The position numbers and the translations under genes are program-made. This document shows positions 19,201 through 30,400 of a stretch of 64,000 bases of DNA, piece after piece (position 1 is the stretch's first letter; every line of letters starts with the position of its first letter). The stretch covers positions 868,001 through 932,000 of the forward strand of contig JBAJFG010000591.1 of NCBI GenBank assembly GCA_037903475.1, written 5' to 3'. The notes beneath the pieces were generated by a model. That model saw only the letters and a list, made by a program, of their open reading frames with translations, was not told the DNA's origin and did not search any database. The DNA is from Ancylostoma caninum (lineage: Eukaryota; Nematoda; Chromadorea; Rhabditida; Ancylostomatidae).

Positions 19201-22200
19201 CTGAGTAGGTATGCCCTGGTTGCCCAGGGCTTTGAGGACCGCCTCTGTCTCCACAGAGTCGAAGGCTTTCTTCAAATCGATGAACGTGAGACAGAGAGGC
19301 ATCTTATACTCTCGCGATACTTCAATGAGTCTAGTGACCGTGTGTATGTGATCGATCGTACTGAATCCTTTTCGAAACCCTGCTTGCTCGCACGGCTGTC
19401 CTTCATCTAATGTCCTTTCGATCCTATTTAGAATCACTCGAGTGAAAAGCTTGTAGATGACGGACAACAGACAGATGGGGCGATAATTGCCGATGTCCTG
19501 TGGGTCTCCCTTCTTGTACAGCAGCACGGTCCTGCTGGTCTTCCATTGGTTCGGTACCTTGCATTCCGACAGGTACCGCGTGAAGAGCCTAGCCAAGGTG
19601 GTGATAAGAACTGGCGGTAGGTTCTTCAGATGTTCCGGTCGAATCCTGTCGGGGCCCGGTGCTGTACGATTCTTCACCGACTTGATGGCATGTCGGACTT
19701 CGGAAGGGAGAACTGATGGGACAACGTATCCATCCTCCCTTGGGTGATATTGGGGGAGATGGACGTGGCTATCGAAGAGATCCGAGTAGAAGTCGTGGAT
19801 GACCTTCTCCATTACCCGTCTTGATGAAGAAATTGTTCCTTCTGGGCGCCGGAGGGCGGTCATCTTGGTCTTACGATTGGCGAAGTCACGGCGGGCGTTG
19901 CGAATGCTTCTTCCTGCCTCTGCGGCTTCGGCCAATACTGCTGCTCGTCTCTCTTTAAGGTCTTCTTTTATCGCTTCTCTGCACCGTTTTGCGAGCTCGG
20001 ACGTCAGTTGGTAGTTGCCTGCGGCTCTCGCGACTCCGCGCTGGCGTATCAGCTCGAGGGTCTCGTAAGACAGTCGTCTTTTGGTGGATCTTGAGCCCTC
20101 GGCTCTCCTTGCGCTGTCGCAGAGATGTTGAACAAGCCGATCGTATTCTTCGTCGATGTTGTCGACAACGGCATCTTCCCAAAAGCCGGCTAACGAAGTG
20201 AAGAGATCCCAATTGATGACGGATTTGGGAGCCCTCTTCTTGAACTTCGCGGCTTTCTCTCCTTTGCGCGAGAAGAAGAATCTTGCACGAAGGAGGCGAT
20301 GGTCTGATCCGGTGTAGAACTTCGGTACAACACCGACGTCGGTCAGGCAGAACCTTCGATTGACGATGATGTGGTCAATTTCATTATGGTACTCTCCACC
20401 GGGTGACTCCCACGTCCACCGTAGGGAGGTTGGCTTCTGAAACTGTGAGTTACCATGGATGGTCTTCGTCGTCATGATGAACTCAGACAGCCTCTCTCCC
20501 TGTTCGTTCCACTGTAGGCCGTGGGTACCGATGTGAAGTTCCTCAGGCGTTCTCCTAGGGCCAATCTTGGCGTTGAAGTCGCCAACAATGACCTTGTAGA
20601 AAGTGTGGTCTTCCCTGTAGAACTTCTCCAAGTCCATGTAGAAGGCCTCGATTTCTTCATCGTCGTAGCTGGATGTTGGAGCATAGGCGACGAAGATTGT
20701 CAAGGCCGGTATTGATCCACATCTTCTCAGTCGCAAACGTCCGATTCGGGTTGTTAGCTGTTCGAACGAATCGATGTTCATGGCCAAGTTCGTGTTGACG
20801 AGGACACCGACTCCACCAACTCCTCTACTGTCGCAGGTTCCAAGGAACAGTTCTTCTCCAGTGTCGAAGGTGGCGTTCAGTGGCCGGTGTCTCCTCGTCT
20901 CGGTCAGTCCGATGACGTCGTACCTGATCTTCCTGGCCTGCATCATCAAATCCTCGATAGAAGCCTCCGATGCAAGCGTGCGTGCGTTGAAGGTACAGAT
21001 CGTCATCATAGTCCTTCTGGTTTTAGGCAGCCTAGATAACCCCTCGGACCTCGTCCTCACTGGCGCCGCCGTATCAGTGACTCTTCCGAGATCAGGGGAA
21101 CACTCTTTATTATTGCTGTGTCGAGCTTTAAGAAAAAGAAAACCCTTAGGAGATAGCTTGCTGGGCTCTATTCCCCCGCGGGTAGCTAGGGTAGGATTTC
21201 ACCGGGAAGTTAGCCGGGCGTCCCGGGAGTGGACGATGGAGCTTATTTGTTGGAGGCGACTCCGAACCGCCTCCCTTGTACCTCCCAGTCACTTGAATGC
21301 AGGGCTTTTGGTCGGATAGATGTGCAGGATACAATCTGCAGACACGCAAGTACACTCACGCACGCATGCATGAACACACCCACGCGCTGGCAGAAGGTAT
21401 GGATCGTTACTATATTACTCGTAAAAATCATTACTACACTTTTCAATTACTTCTTTTCACAACTTCTCTTTGCTTCGGAAAGGGCGTGCACCGTGAAACG
21501 GTACGGGGAGTAAAAGGCGATAATCCCCTCCTCAAGAACAGCTTGGGTTGCATGAGAAGGTACAACCTCGATTGTATTTCGTCTCTTTTTTTTTCTTTGG
21601 TTTGACTAGTAGCTTACCAGAGACATTCCATACACTGTTCCGTGCTGAGGTTACGAACCTAGGGCCTGGGGAATTTTCAAAATTTAAGGTTTAGGGAGAC
21701 ACATTTGGGTAAATCTGTCGGTCTAGTGGTTTTTGTTTCTTTCTTAAATTTTGCTTTAATCCTGGGTTTAGCACTGAAGCTTGGATGCAGAGGCCACAGT
21801 GGACAATTTCGACATCCTTTCGTTCGTTAACTTTCAGGCGAAGTTTTCATGTTGATCGTCTTTGAGCCTGGGTATTTTCAGTTCTTTCGCAGAACTTTTC
21901 TGGCTTATACTAGGTAGTTATTATTATGATAATGAAGCAGCGCACAGATTGAAGAGCTGGAGCCACTGTAACGCTTCTGACGATGGCGGTTTCATCGAAA
22001 AGTTGGATCATCAGTGAACTTCCATCATAACAATGTAGTTCGACTGAATAAAGTTCTACAAATCAACCTAGGTAAAACTTACTTCTTACTTTGTTCATCT
22101 TCTCCCGATAAGTCGCTGATCTCCACGTCATCGTAACCCTTCTTCTTCGCCGGCTCTTTCGCTTTTTCTGTATCTTTAGCCAAATCCTCGATATTCATTG
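16272..22200 (-). CDS. Small Lys/Glu-rich protein with C-terminal CaaX motif (5 exons)
   Basis: Exons: 22,200-22,083 (ATG at 22,198), 16,781-16,748, 16,632-16,564, 16,510-16,360, 16,306-16,272 (TAA). All junctions are GT-AG with matching phases, giving 134 residues. The start MNIEDLAKDTEKAKEPAKKK is followed by an acidic patch (DDVEISDLSGEDE), a highly charged KEK-rich middle and the end AGSEPQKKGCCVLL. CVLL is a CaaX box; a final Leu favours geranylgeranylation, and the neighbouring Cys and lysines would aid membrane attachment. There is no signal peptide or membrane span, so it is predicted cytosolic and membrane-tethered. Layout resembles paralemmin-like proteins, but homology is unproven. 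Intron 1 (5.3 kb) holds an RTE retrotransposon. CAGTTCAG just before the ATG could be a spliced-leader acceptor. An extra exon in intron 1 cannot be excluded. Confidence 0.7.
17195..17310 (-). repeat. Dispersed repeat, paired with 26,745-26,865
   Basis: On the minus strand this contains AACAAAAGATACGTATTGA, CTCGTTATCCGACGATCGAT and GAATCAGACTTCGATG. The same order appears on the plus strand at 26,745-26,865. It is an unclassified interspersed repeat in introns of two neighbouring genes. Confidence 0.6.
17610..17790 (+). repeat. Interspersed GC-rich repeat (related to 25,570-25,800 and 28,745-28,910)
   Basis: Shared blocks are ATACATATCGATTG or similar, CGGCAACGAATCGATACGTG and ACCATTGTCGCTGTGACT. 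The three loci agree loosely in order, at an identity too low for me to set boundaries. No coding role is apparent. Confidence 0.45.
17797..18073. mobile_element. Inverted-repeat element, copy A
   Basis: Arms of about 60 bp are inverted: ACAGTGAACGTC, GGTGGCCCATC and CGAGAAGGACGCCG on the left, with the complements CGGCGTCCTTCTCG, GATGGGCCACC and GACGTCCACTGT on the right. The centre (TAGAAAAGCTGC, GCATAACAGCAGCAGAA) matches the copy that spans 48,316-49,815. It has no transposase. Confidence 0.65.
18154..21422 (-). mobile_element. RTE-type non-LTR retrotransposon, apparently full length
   Basis: AAAAATCATTACT occurs at 18,141-18,153 and 21,423-21,435, a 13-bp target duplication bracketing 3,269 bp. 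The minus-strand 3' end carries copies of AAGGTGATC rather than poly-A, as RTE elements do. The single ORF is uninterrupted. The element lies in intron 1 of the CaaX-protein gene, in the same orientation. An intact ORF and exact flanks suggest a recent insertion. Confidence 0.85.
18166..21060 (-). CDS. RTE ORF: endonuclease-reverse transcriptase polyprotein
   Basis: About 964 residues. The N-terminal APE-type endonuclease, which would nick the target, shows TICTFNARTL, DVIGLTETRR, VIVGDFNAKIG and a YTGSDHRLLRARF terminus with the catalytic SDH. The reverse transcriptase shows IGNYRPICLLSVIYKLFTRV, AGFRKGFSTIDHIHTV, CLTFIDLKKAFDSV, GVRQGDTVSPKLF and LRFADDIVLI (FADD box, RTE-like). The C-terminal RIRWAGHVMR-type region (KIRWAGHVMRLNDHRWTRAV) is typical of nematode RTE proteins. 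The frame is open upstream to about 21,195; the first in-frame ATG is at 21,009, so the true start is uncertain. No stop or frameshift is seen. Confidence 0.9.
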   Translation of the reverse strand: MRTRSEGLSRLPKTRRTMMTICTFNARTLASEASIEDLMMQARKIRYDVIGLTETRRHRPLNATFDTGEELFLGTCDSRGVGGVGVLVNTNLAMNIDSFEQLTTRIGRLRLRRCGSIPALTIFVAYAPTSSYDDEEIEAFYMDLEKFYREDHTFYKVIVGDFNAKIGPRRTPEELHIGTHGLQWNEQGERLSEFIMTTKTIHGNSQFQKPTSLRWTWESPGGEYHNEIDHIIVNRRFCLTDVGVVPKFYTGSDHRLLRARFFFSRKGEKAAKFKKRAPKSVINWDLFTSLAGFWEDAVVDNIDEEYDRLVQHLCDSARRAEGSRSTKRRLSYETLELIRQRGVARAAGNYQLTSELAKRCREAIKEDLKERRAAVLAEAAEAGRSIRNARRDFANRKTKMTALRRPEGTISSSRRVMEKVIHDFYSDLFDSHVHLPQYHPREDGYVVPSVLPSEVRHAIKSVKNRTAPGPDRIRPEHLKNLPPVLITTLARLFTRYLSECKVPNQWKTSRTVLLYKKGDPQDIGNYRPICLLSVIYKLFTRVILNRIERTLDEGQPCEQAGFRKGFSTIDHIHTVTRLIEVSREYKMPLCLTFIDLKKAFDSVETEAVLKALGNQGIPTQYIKIFRELYSNFTTRISPFYDDITIDVKRGVRQGDTVSPKLFSATLEDVMRRLEWDCMGVQVDGRRLNHLRFADDIVLITPTIGEAERMLADFDDACGKIGLQLNLTKTMFMRNGWVPDAPFSLNGTTISECSSYVYLGREVNMMNDLAPELGRRKRAAWGAYKSIEDVVKKTKNTRLRAHLFNTTVLPALTYASETWALRKQDENAVNVIERSIERVMLGITRLTQVRAGIRSSTLREQSKIRDAAAYAKLSKIRWAGHVMRLNDHRWTRAVSDWTPRDVKRTTGRPPTRWSDFFTKSFKERYNALRVPRTDRIHWTTLARERDKWKDCWRPLGTSEDQRESR

Positions 22201-22204
22201 CTGA

Positions 22205-24385
22205 ACTGATGTGATTAGAACAACGTGGGTTCCGCTGACAAGGTGAATGTTGAAGTATAGCCTACCTTTGGTATCAAATACTTTTTATGCCTGAGATTTG
22301 TGAACGGGCAGCTCGATATTACTGGAAGTCGTTTGTGCTCCCTAAGCACATATGCACTAGTCTAGAAGGAATGAACCATACCACAGAGGAAAATTGCTTA
22401 AATGGGGTGAATAATCAATTCATTTGGCTCAGTAGTGAACCAGTTACCGGTGTTCTGTTCAGCTCTACTGTTCTGCCTTTTTCTTTGAAGGACTATATAT
22501 AGAGATAGGAAAATTGCTAAAGAGATGTCTTTGGTGAAGTAATTCTATGGACTGTGTGGGCGGGTAGAGGAAAGGGGGACCGGAATGAAGAATGGCGGAT
22601 GTGATCGAGAAATCCCCGCTGGGGAAAACCCTACCAATGAGAAACTCAACATCAGAGTAAGTTGAACAGTTCTTTCTTCCCTTTCCTAAACATGACCGCT
22701 TCCCTCCCAAACGGCGGCCTTTGTCTCGAAGTCCATTTGAGCACTAATTTTCGAACTGACAACTTCATTTAATCGGAATAATTTAATCAGTTGCGTTCTC
22801 GGTGTGGGATGATCTCAACGGTCTTCAGCCTTCATTGTGTAGCATCTGTACCGTTTCTGGTTAAAAAGTGACCTGACATAGCAATGCTTGTTGATCTTGC
22901 ACGGAATATCTAACGAAATTGCTCACCTGTCTGTACCTTCAGAAGAATACACTCACTGAATGTCCAAAGTTCTGTTGTTAACATCGCCTGCTATAATGGA
23001 AATAATATCCTGGAATCGCATACATTGCAAATACCTAATGCAGAAGTAATTGTTCAAGTCTTTTGGAATCTAGTGCAGGTCAACTACCTATACCTCCACT
23101 GTTTTATGTTTACTGTTGGGTTGTGATTAATTGATTGTTACTGGTCACTTAATTTCGTTCTTTTTCTCTCTTTTAATTGGTGCTTCTGTGTTGCATACCA
23201 CTCACACATTCTATTTGCTGTGATGGCACACTTTTACGGTGTATGCAAATAGATAAATAAATAACTAAATACATAAATTCAGCGCCATTAATTGGCATAG
23301 ACCAAAGGATTTGGATGGAACGAGAGTCCTGGATTGGATTTATGATGGATTGCGACGGAAGGCACTGAGCAGTAGTAGCAAGAACCAGCCGAATGATACC
23401 AGGAGGAAGTCGTACAGTAGTCCGTGACTTGGCGAGACAACTTGAAGCTAGCACTTTGGCGTCATGGATCTGACATCGTCTCCCTAACCTTCGTATTAGT
23501 AGTAACTGCTTCCATTTAGTACCCAAATAGTAGTTTTATAGTTAAAGGTCGACATGGAATGATTCCATAATCGAATGCCATATGATGGTCTGCCTAGGTT
23601 CTCCATGTGTCGAACTCAAGCAACAGATTTGTCCGACCTACACTGGACACGCTCTCGAGCGCAATGATGGCCTTGTACAGTAGTATAATAGTAATGTACT
23701 CCTGTTTGGTGCTTCTGACATGGTGCAGGCATACAAGTACAGATATAAACTACAAATGTACTGGCCTATCTATGGAAGAACGTATATATGTATCTTAAAG
23801 CTAAATTTTGGTGCAGCATCTTATGGTAGCCTCATGCTGGTCCTTTGGATCGAGCCCGGTGCTCGATGCGAAACACCACATCCCCTCTCTGCCGAATCTG
23901 GGCCAGAAGCCGTCAGGATAGACAGCTCTGATCCTGGATGCATTACTCAAATGAGGCAGTGTAAACGTTTTGACGCCTATGTTAACGATGGGTAAATGTG
24001 TGTGCTGATAACATGTTTACTCAGGGTAATTTCATTGCTGTATGCTCATGGTCGCTTCTAGTCTATATACAGGCTACAACAATAGAGTGGACCGGCTTAC
24101 ACTTCTTGCATAATCTGTTTGAACGGGTCTGGAGAGGAGGCGTTATTTGGGAACGCTGATAAGTATGGGATCTGTGGATGCGCAGACAGTCAGAGTACCA
24201 TGTGGCGCGACGTGTGCGAGAGGGTCCACCGCACTGGAATTACTTGAAGATGCAACACTGAGCGGTGAGGTGGAGCCTAAACTACCTTGACATTTCTGGA
24301 GCAGCCACCTGCAACAACAATAACACTGTCCGATGGTCCTTCGAGTATTTGAAGCGAAAAATCATCAACAAAACGCAAAGATAAT
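22205..24385. other. Intergenic stretch between CaaX gene and transporter gene
   Basis: Only short open frames without supporting splice sites. The 5' flank of the CaaX gene lies at the left end. No repeat was recognised. Confidence 0.4.
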
Positions 24386-24391
24386 AAAATT

Positions 24392-24397
24392 TTTATT
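24392..24397 (-). promoter_or_regulatory. Poly(A) signal of the FLVCR-like gene
   Basis: AATAAA on the minus strand, 33 nt after the proposed TGA (24,432-24,430). It supports this as the gene's 3' end. Confidence 0.6.
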
Positions 24398-24429
24398 TCA
24401 ATAGACAATTCATAAAACTAACGTGAGTT

Positions 24430-27400
24430 TCACACGAGGTGCGGGACAACAACAGAACAGATCATCACATGCAGAGTAGTAAGTAACCTAATGAGACACT
24501 CGTAAGTGGAGCACTGATCAAGGCTAAGTGTTTGACACGGACAACGAAATGCACCGAGTGGATTCAACAATAATGTACGGGGATCTACACGTGCCGGCGG
24601 GTTACAGGGTATGCGCACGGGGTCTTTGCACAATTTCACAACGTTCAAGACTCTCGAACCATGTTCCAAGGTTAGCGTGCAAGGCTTCTTAAAGCTCCCT
24701 GGATTCTGAGAGGGCGAGCGCATGCGCTCATCTATTAACAAGAGCTTAGTGTCACCACCAACATCGTTTTACATTGTAAATTTTTGTATTGTAAACATTT
24801 CTCAACGAAAGAGAACCAGTCGCAAAAGAACACCATGGTTTTCTCGGCTCTTCCAGAAGCCTCCAAATCTCATCCATGCTGGTGGCGACTATAGACTAGG
24901 TTTAAAGAAGAGAACAGTATAAAAGCTTTGACTGAGAACGTATTGCAGATGTAAACAATTAATTATGCGACAGAGAAAGTATATGTATAGATGTAGTTTC
25001 TAAAGCTACGAAATCGCTGGAGAGGCTAGTCGGTGGCCGAGCAACTGGTTAGCTGAGTGGCTGAGGTCTGAAAGAAGAAACATGAGCTGTAGAGGTTTCC
25101 AGATAAGCGCGGAACTCACCGGGAGATGAGCATGTCCGGCGTGCGCCTTTTGTCTTTTCTGGTCCTCCTTGATCAAAACTAAAATATACAGAGCTTTCAC
25201 AGAGCTATGCCATGACTAGCCTTCGGGCCTGACATGTAAGATTGATATTACCCAGGGTAAACGTGGTAAGGTACCCAAATTTCCCCTGTCACTTAGTGTG
25301 AACATTTGTCGGTAACAAAAAAACAAATTGCTAAAATACAAGACAGAACTAAAGAGTTCAGTGATAAGTAAATAAAAAAAACTGGACTTCAATGCGAATC
25401 ATTCAGGGAGCGTATGTTGCATTTAGAGCGTCAAAACTTCTACCCTGGGTAATCCTTGTGGTACATGCCATCCTTGAAAATGTTTTTGCCATTGTTGTTT
25501 ATGCTACTGGATTTAACAAATCAGGTTCGCCCAAACTTCGGGTTAAAATTGTCAAAAAAAAATTGCCCTAGTTGGGAGGCTGCTATACTCCTCGAGGAGT
25601 ATTGCGCGTTACGTCGCGGTGAGCTGGCGACAGTGGTTTTTGTGCATGCTGATCATATGCCACGCGTCATGGCGCTGTCGTCGGCAACCAATCGATACGC
25701 ATCAAAAACATTGTCGCCGCATCAGCGGCGGTCGGATGCGCTGCACTCCTCGCCTGCGTTGCACCATCTGATCGATCGATAATGAAAACAGCGATGTCAA
25801 GGGAATGTGAGGGTGCGCAGACAGTCAAACTGTCAATACGCAGGATGGTGCGGTGCGTCCGAGCAGGTCCAGAACATTGAATTCTTCTAAACGTACTCGT
25901 CAGGAAAGTGCCGAATATAAGAGCGGCGCTCATGATAATGTTGCACCAGAACGTGCTTATTCCATGCATAACCTTTCCCATCGCCAACGTGAGCAGCATT
26001 CCGAAAATCTGCAAAAAAGCAATTGATGAGGAAGAATTCGGTAAAAATCCAGAAATTCTTAGTGCTCACCTGCGCGCTGGCATTTAGCAGTCCACCAGTC
26101 GTCCCTTCGGCAGCTGGGAATGTGATTTCAGCAGCGAATTCGAAGCCAATTGGTAAGTAGCCAGTCATAAAGAAGCTGAACGAGAAACGTGTCACCGCGA
26201 CAACGCACGCACGCAGTAAGTAGCATTTTTAAAGGACCCACCCGAGTACGAACGCGTTCACAAAGACTACCACAATTGAGCCGAGGTCCAAAGTGAAAGT
26301 GAAGGCGAGCATAGCGAGGAAAGAAAACATGTAATCGAGCACAGTGGTCAATCTAAACCAAGGGATAGAGGGCCATAGTGGATTCGGGAGAGCATAGGTG
26401 CAACGCACTTAAATTTTTTGAATCTATCCAGTAAAAAGCCTCCAACGACGGATCCGAGCATTCCAGCCACCACAATGGCGACGCCAATTTGACCAATCGC
26501 CTCGGATTCAGTTGGATAGAATGGCAGCACCATCTGCGCCAGTAACGTCGACACAGCATAGAACACACCGGTGTTTATTCCTAAAATCCTTGTTGATTAT
26601 TTGGGATGTGCGCTAGAAAATGTCACTCCAACTGATGTTGACGTTCACACTTCGTAAGTATGCACAGGGAATTGCAGTGTATGGTCAGTTAAAGTCAGTA
26701 AGCTTCATTTATCGGAGTATCGGAGTCCATAAGCTTCACTCATCGGAGTCCGATGCGGTTGGATAACAAAAGATACGCATTGATTCTCGTTATCCGATGA
26801 TCGATACGTATCTTTCGTCATCCGATCGAATCAGACTACGATGAACTATAACTACAGCTAAAATGAAAATACCACGCGGATTCCGCCAACGCATGCGTCT
26901 CACTTGCGTCTGAGATGCGTCAGGGCTCCAACTAGGTATACCCTTCATAATATGGACGCATGCGCGTCAAACGCACCTATCTAGTGTAGATTGCCCTATT
27001 TTCTGACATAACTGAGCCAGCAGACTCCGCAATTGAAGTAGAAAGGCAAAAGGCAAGTCTCGGGAAGCTGAAGGTTGGATGCGGTGGATTTTCCCAGTGA
27101 AACGAGAGTACTGGTGTTGTTTGCATTCCCATATTTGGCAAGCCTTGTCGCTGCTGCTCCACTCCATGAGGGATATGTGTTCATACTCTATACTGAGACA
27201 ATGGCGTCGCAGGGACGACCTTGACGCGACGGGTATGAAGTTAAGGAGGTAAGCTGATACAGCAGGAGGAAGAGAGAAGCAATAGCGAAATCTAATTCTA
27301 AGCCACAACGTCAGCGAACGTCTACAAACGAATCCAACGCCTCTTCGGCTCATCGCGTGATTTAAGTGGGAAAAAAGTATAAACAACACGAGAAGAGGAT

Positions 27401-30400
27401 CCATGACGTCTCGTCGCAAGTGTAACCGCTAATTTCCGCAACGAGACCATAGTATCCTGTGCTGGTATTCGTGAACGCGCGGGAACGGGAAGGGACGTGA
27501 CGGGTACCCGCTACAGCTAGTTCCCGACGGGAACCTTCCTAGTCACCCGTACGGGTAATATTTGTATTCATGAACGACCAGAAAGCGGGAAGACCGGGAG
27601 GCATTGAACAAATTCGTAAACACGACCGAGTTTTCAGGATGTAGAGTGCGAAATGAAGGTTTTGGAACATATTCCGTGAAGAATTTATATTCAAAACGTT
27701 GTTTTTCCTCATTTTCCTTCCTAGAAGCATGTTTCCGTGTGGATCTCTTACTATTATAGTAAAACATGAGGAATCTCTACCTTGCGGATTGGCGCTGTAT
27801 ATTCCACATCAGAGGTCTCGAAATTTTTTTTCGTCGAAATTTTGTATAGAGGGGTTATTTGAGGTGCTGAACACTAATATTGTATCCATTTTGTATCGTT
27901 TTTGTACTCATTTTTGTAGGGCCACGATGGATATGTGACAGTCAATTTAGGGAAAAAATTTATTTTGGTGAGAAAACGAAGGTGGCATGCACAATAATGG
28001 GGATGATCGTGGTCAGCGCCTAAAACAACCTCTCTAGGCGAAATTTGAGAGGATTCCACATGTGCCGTATCTTCAGTAACCCTGCCCTAACCCTGCAAAA
28101 AAATGTGTTTACAAAATGTGTACAAAATGGATACATTATTCGTGTTCAGCACCTCAAATACGCCCCATGCCAATTTTCGGCAAAATTTTGTTGGAGATTT
28201 TGGGGCCTCTATTGTGATATAGTGTTTGTTTTTCTTTTCGGATGGATGGCACTTTTTGGGTGATCAACGGCAGTAAGCAATCAAATAACATACATATCCG
28301 GAAACAAAAAAGAAATTTTGTTTGAGTAAAGAAAACAAGTAAGTACGGAGCGAAGATAGCATTCAATTAACTAAGTGGAAAGCAACACAAAACTCTTCCT
28401 AAGAACGCATTACCATATCAAGATTCGTCAATGAAACGCAACAATATTTAAAATTGTCGCAGAAATCCATCGACGGGTAAAACTTCCCGAGGCCTAGATG
28501 GTCGGGTAAGCGGGAACCTTCCCGTCCACCCGCCGGGTAGGCGGGGAAGATACCGGCCGGTTTCATGAATACAAATTTTTTACCCGCGAATCTCGTCCAC
28601 CCGCCGGGTAGGCTAAAACCTTCCCGCCGACGTTCATGAATACCGCTACTGATGCTTCTGAATGGGTCAACCATTTTTGAACAGTTTGCTTGCCTGCGAC
28701 AACCCCCCCCCCCAGGGTAGAGAATAAAGACAACCTAAACCCGCTTGCGTCGCTGTGGCAGTAGCGATATTGGTTTCGATACATATCGATTGGGTGAAGA
28801 GAGGAGTTGCGCGTCGCCTGCGAAGTCGCTGCCTTCGTCAGCGGTTAATCGATTCGTACCAAAAGCACTGTCGCCGTGGCTGTAACAAGCGAATGCGCTA
28901 TGAGTATAGCGCTTTGTTTGCGCCAGGACTCTGTAAGAACTTAGAATTGGCAGTTTTGAATGGATGCTGCCTGTGAATGAGTGCTTTCACACCTACTTTC
29001 TTTTTTTTGTTGAAATACTAGTTTTTTAGATCAAGAACCGCATCCCACAGTAATATTGTCGATAAAATCGCCCCAAAATTGGAACGATATGTCAGTGATA
29101 TATTTTGATCCGATGTGCTTAATGCATTGTACTTTGATCGTTTTTTGAGCATAGAAAAGTGAGAAATGTGGTTTATGATTTCTACAGTTATTCGCATGTT
29201 ATCTCCCGCGTACATCTGTGGAAATGTTGTAATTTCGCGTTACTCATTTTCGTGTAATGTATGTATACCAGTCTGGCCGTCCGGCTAACGCCGGACTTCC
29301 AGACTTTTATTGATGCTCGCTTCGCTCGTATACTGTATGTTGAAAGCAAGCACAAAAGTGTAAATGGATTGATAAAATCTGTATCCTTCCACGCACTTCT
29401 TTCGCTATCCTCAGATGCCCTCGATCCCGTAGTTGTTGCTTTCTCCCATATGAACGAAGTTACGCCCTCCCATATGAGCAAAGTTAGTGGTCGTGAAGAA
29501 TTGAGTGTAACCAATTCAGTGCGAATGTTATCTCGAAATGATTTAGGCTCAACTGGTTGTTGCGGTAATTCAAGTGATAAGGGGCCACCGGTGTATATAA
29601 ACGGAAAGGAGGGAGTGGTTCATTCAAACACAAACGGAATGGGAAGAGAACACGGATACGAAAGGAAACAATGTACATCTAGGTGATTTAGGTGGGAGGG
29701 TCCGCAGAAACAGGGTAAGCGTAACCCTCATGCAGAAATAGACACGTCTAGCGAATTCCTACTACTTGCGGAGCTTGCACACCCTTATCACACCGTTGGA
29801 CCCGACTCCAGGCGTGGACGCCGGCGCACCCTTATCACACCGTTGGACCCGACTCCAGGCGTTTCCCACTTTTGGACGCCGGCGCACCCTTATCACACCG
29901 TTGGACCCGACTCCAGGCGTTTCCCCATATTTGGACGCCGGCGCACCCTTATCACACCGTTGGACCCGACTCCAGGCGTTTCCCTATTTGGACGCCGGCG
30001 CACCCTTTTCGACACGCACCCTTATCACACCGTTGGACCCGACTCCAGGCGTTTCCCCATATTTGGACGCCGGCGCACCCTTATCACACCGTTGGACCCG
30101 ACTACAGGCGTTTCCCTATATTTGGACGCCGGCGCACCCTTATCACACCGTTGGACCCGACTCCAGGTGTTTCCCCATTTTGGACGCCGGCGCACCCTTA
30201 TCACACCGTTGGACCCGACTCCAGGCGTTTCCCCATATTTGGACGCCGGCGCACCCTTATCACACCGTTGGACCCGACTCCATATTTGGTGTTTCCCCAC
30301 TTTTGGACGCCGGCGCACCCTTATCACACCGTTGGACCCGACTCCAGGCGTTTCCCTATATTTGGACGCCGGCGCACCCTTATCACACCGTTGGACCCGA

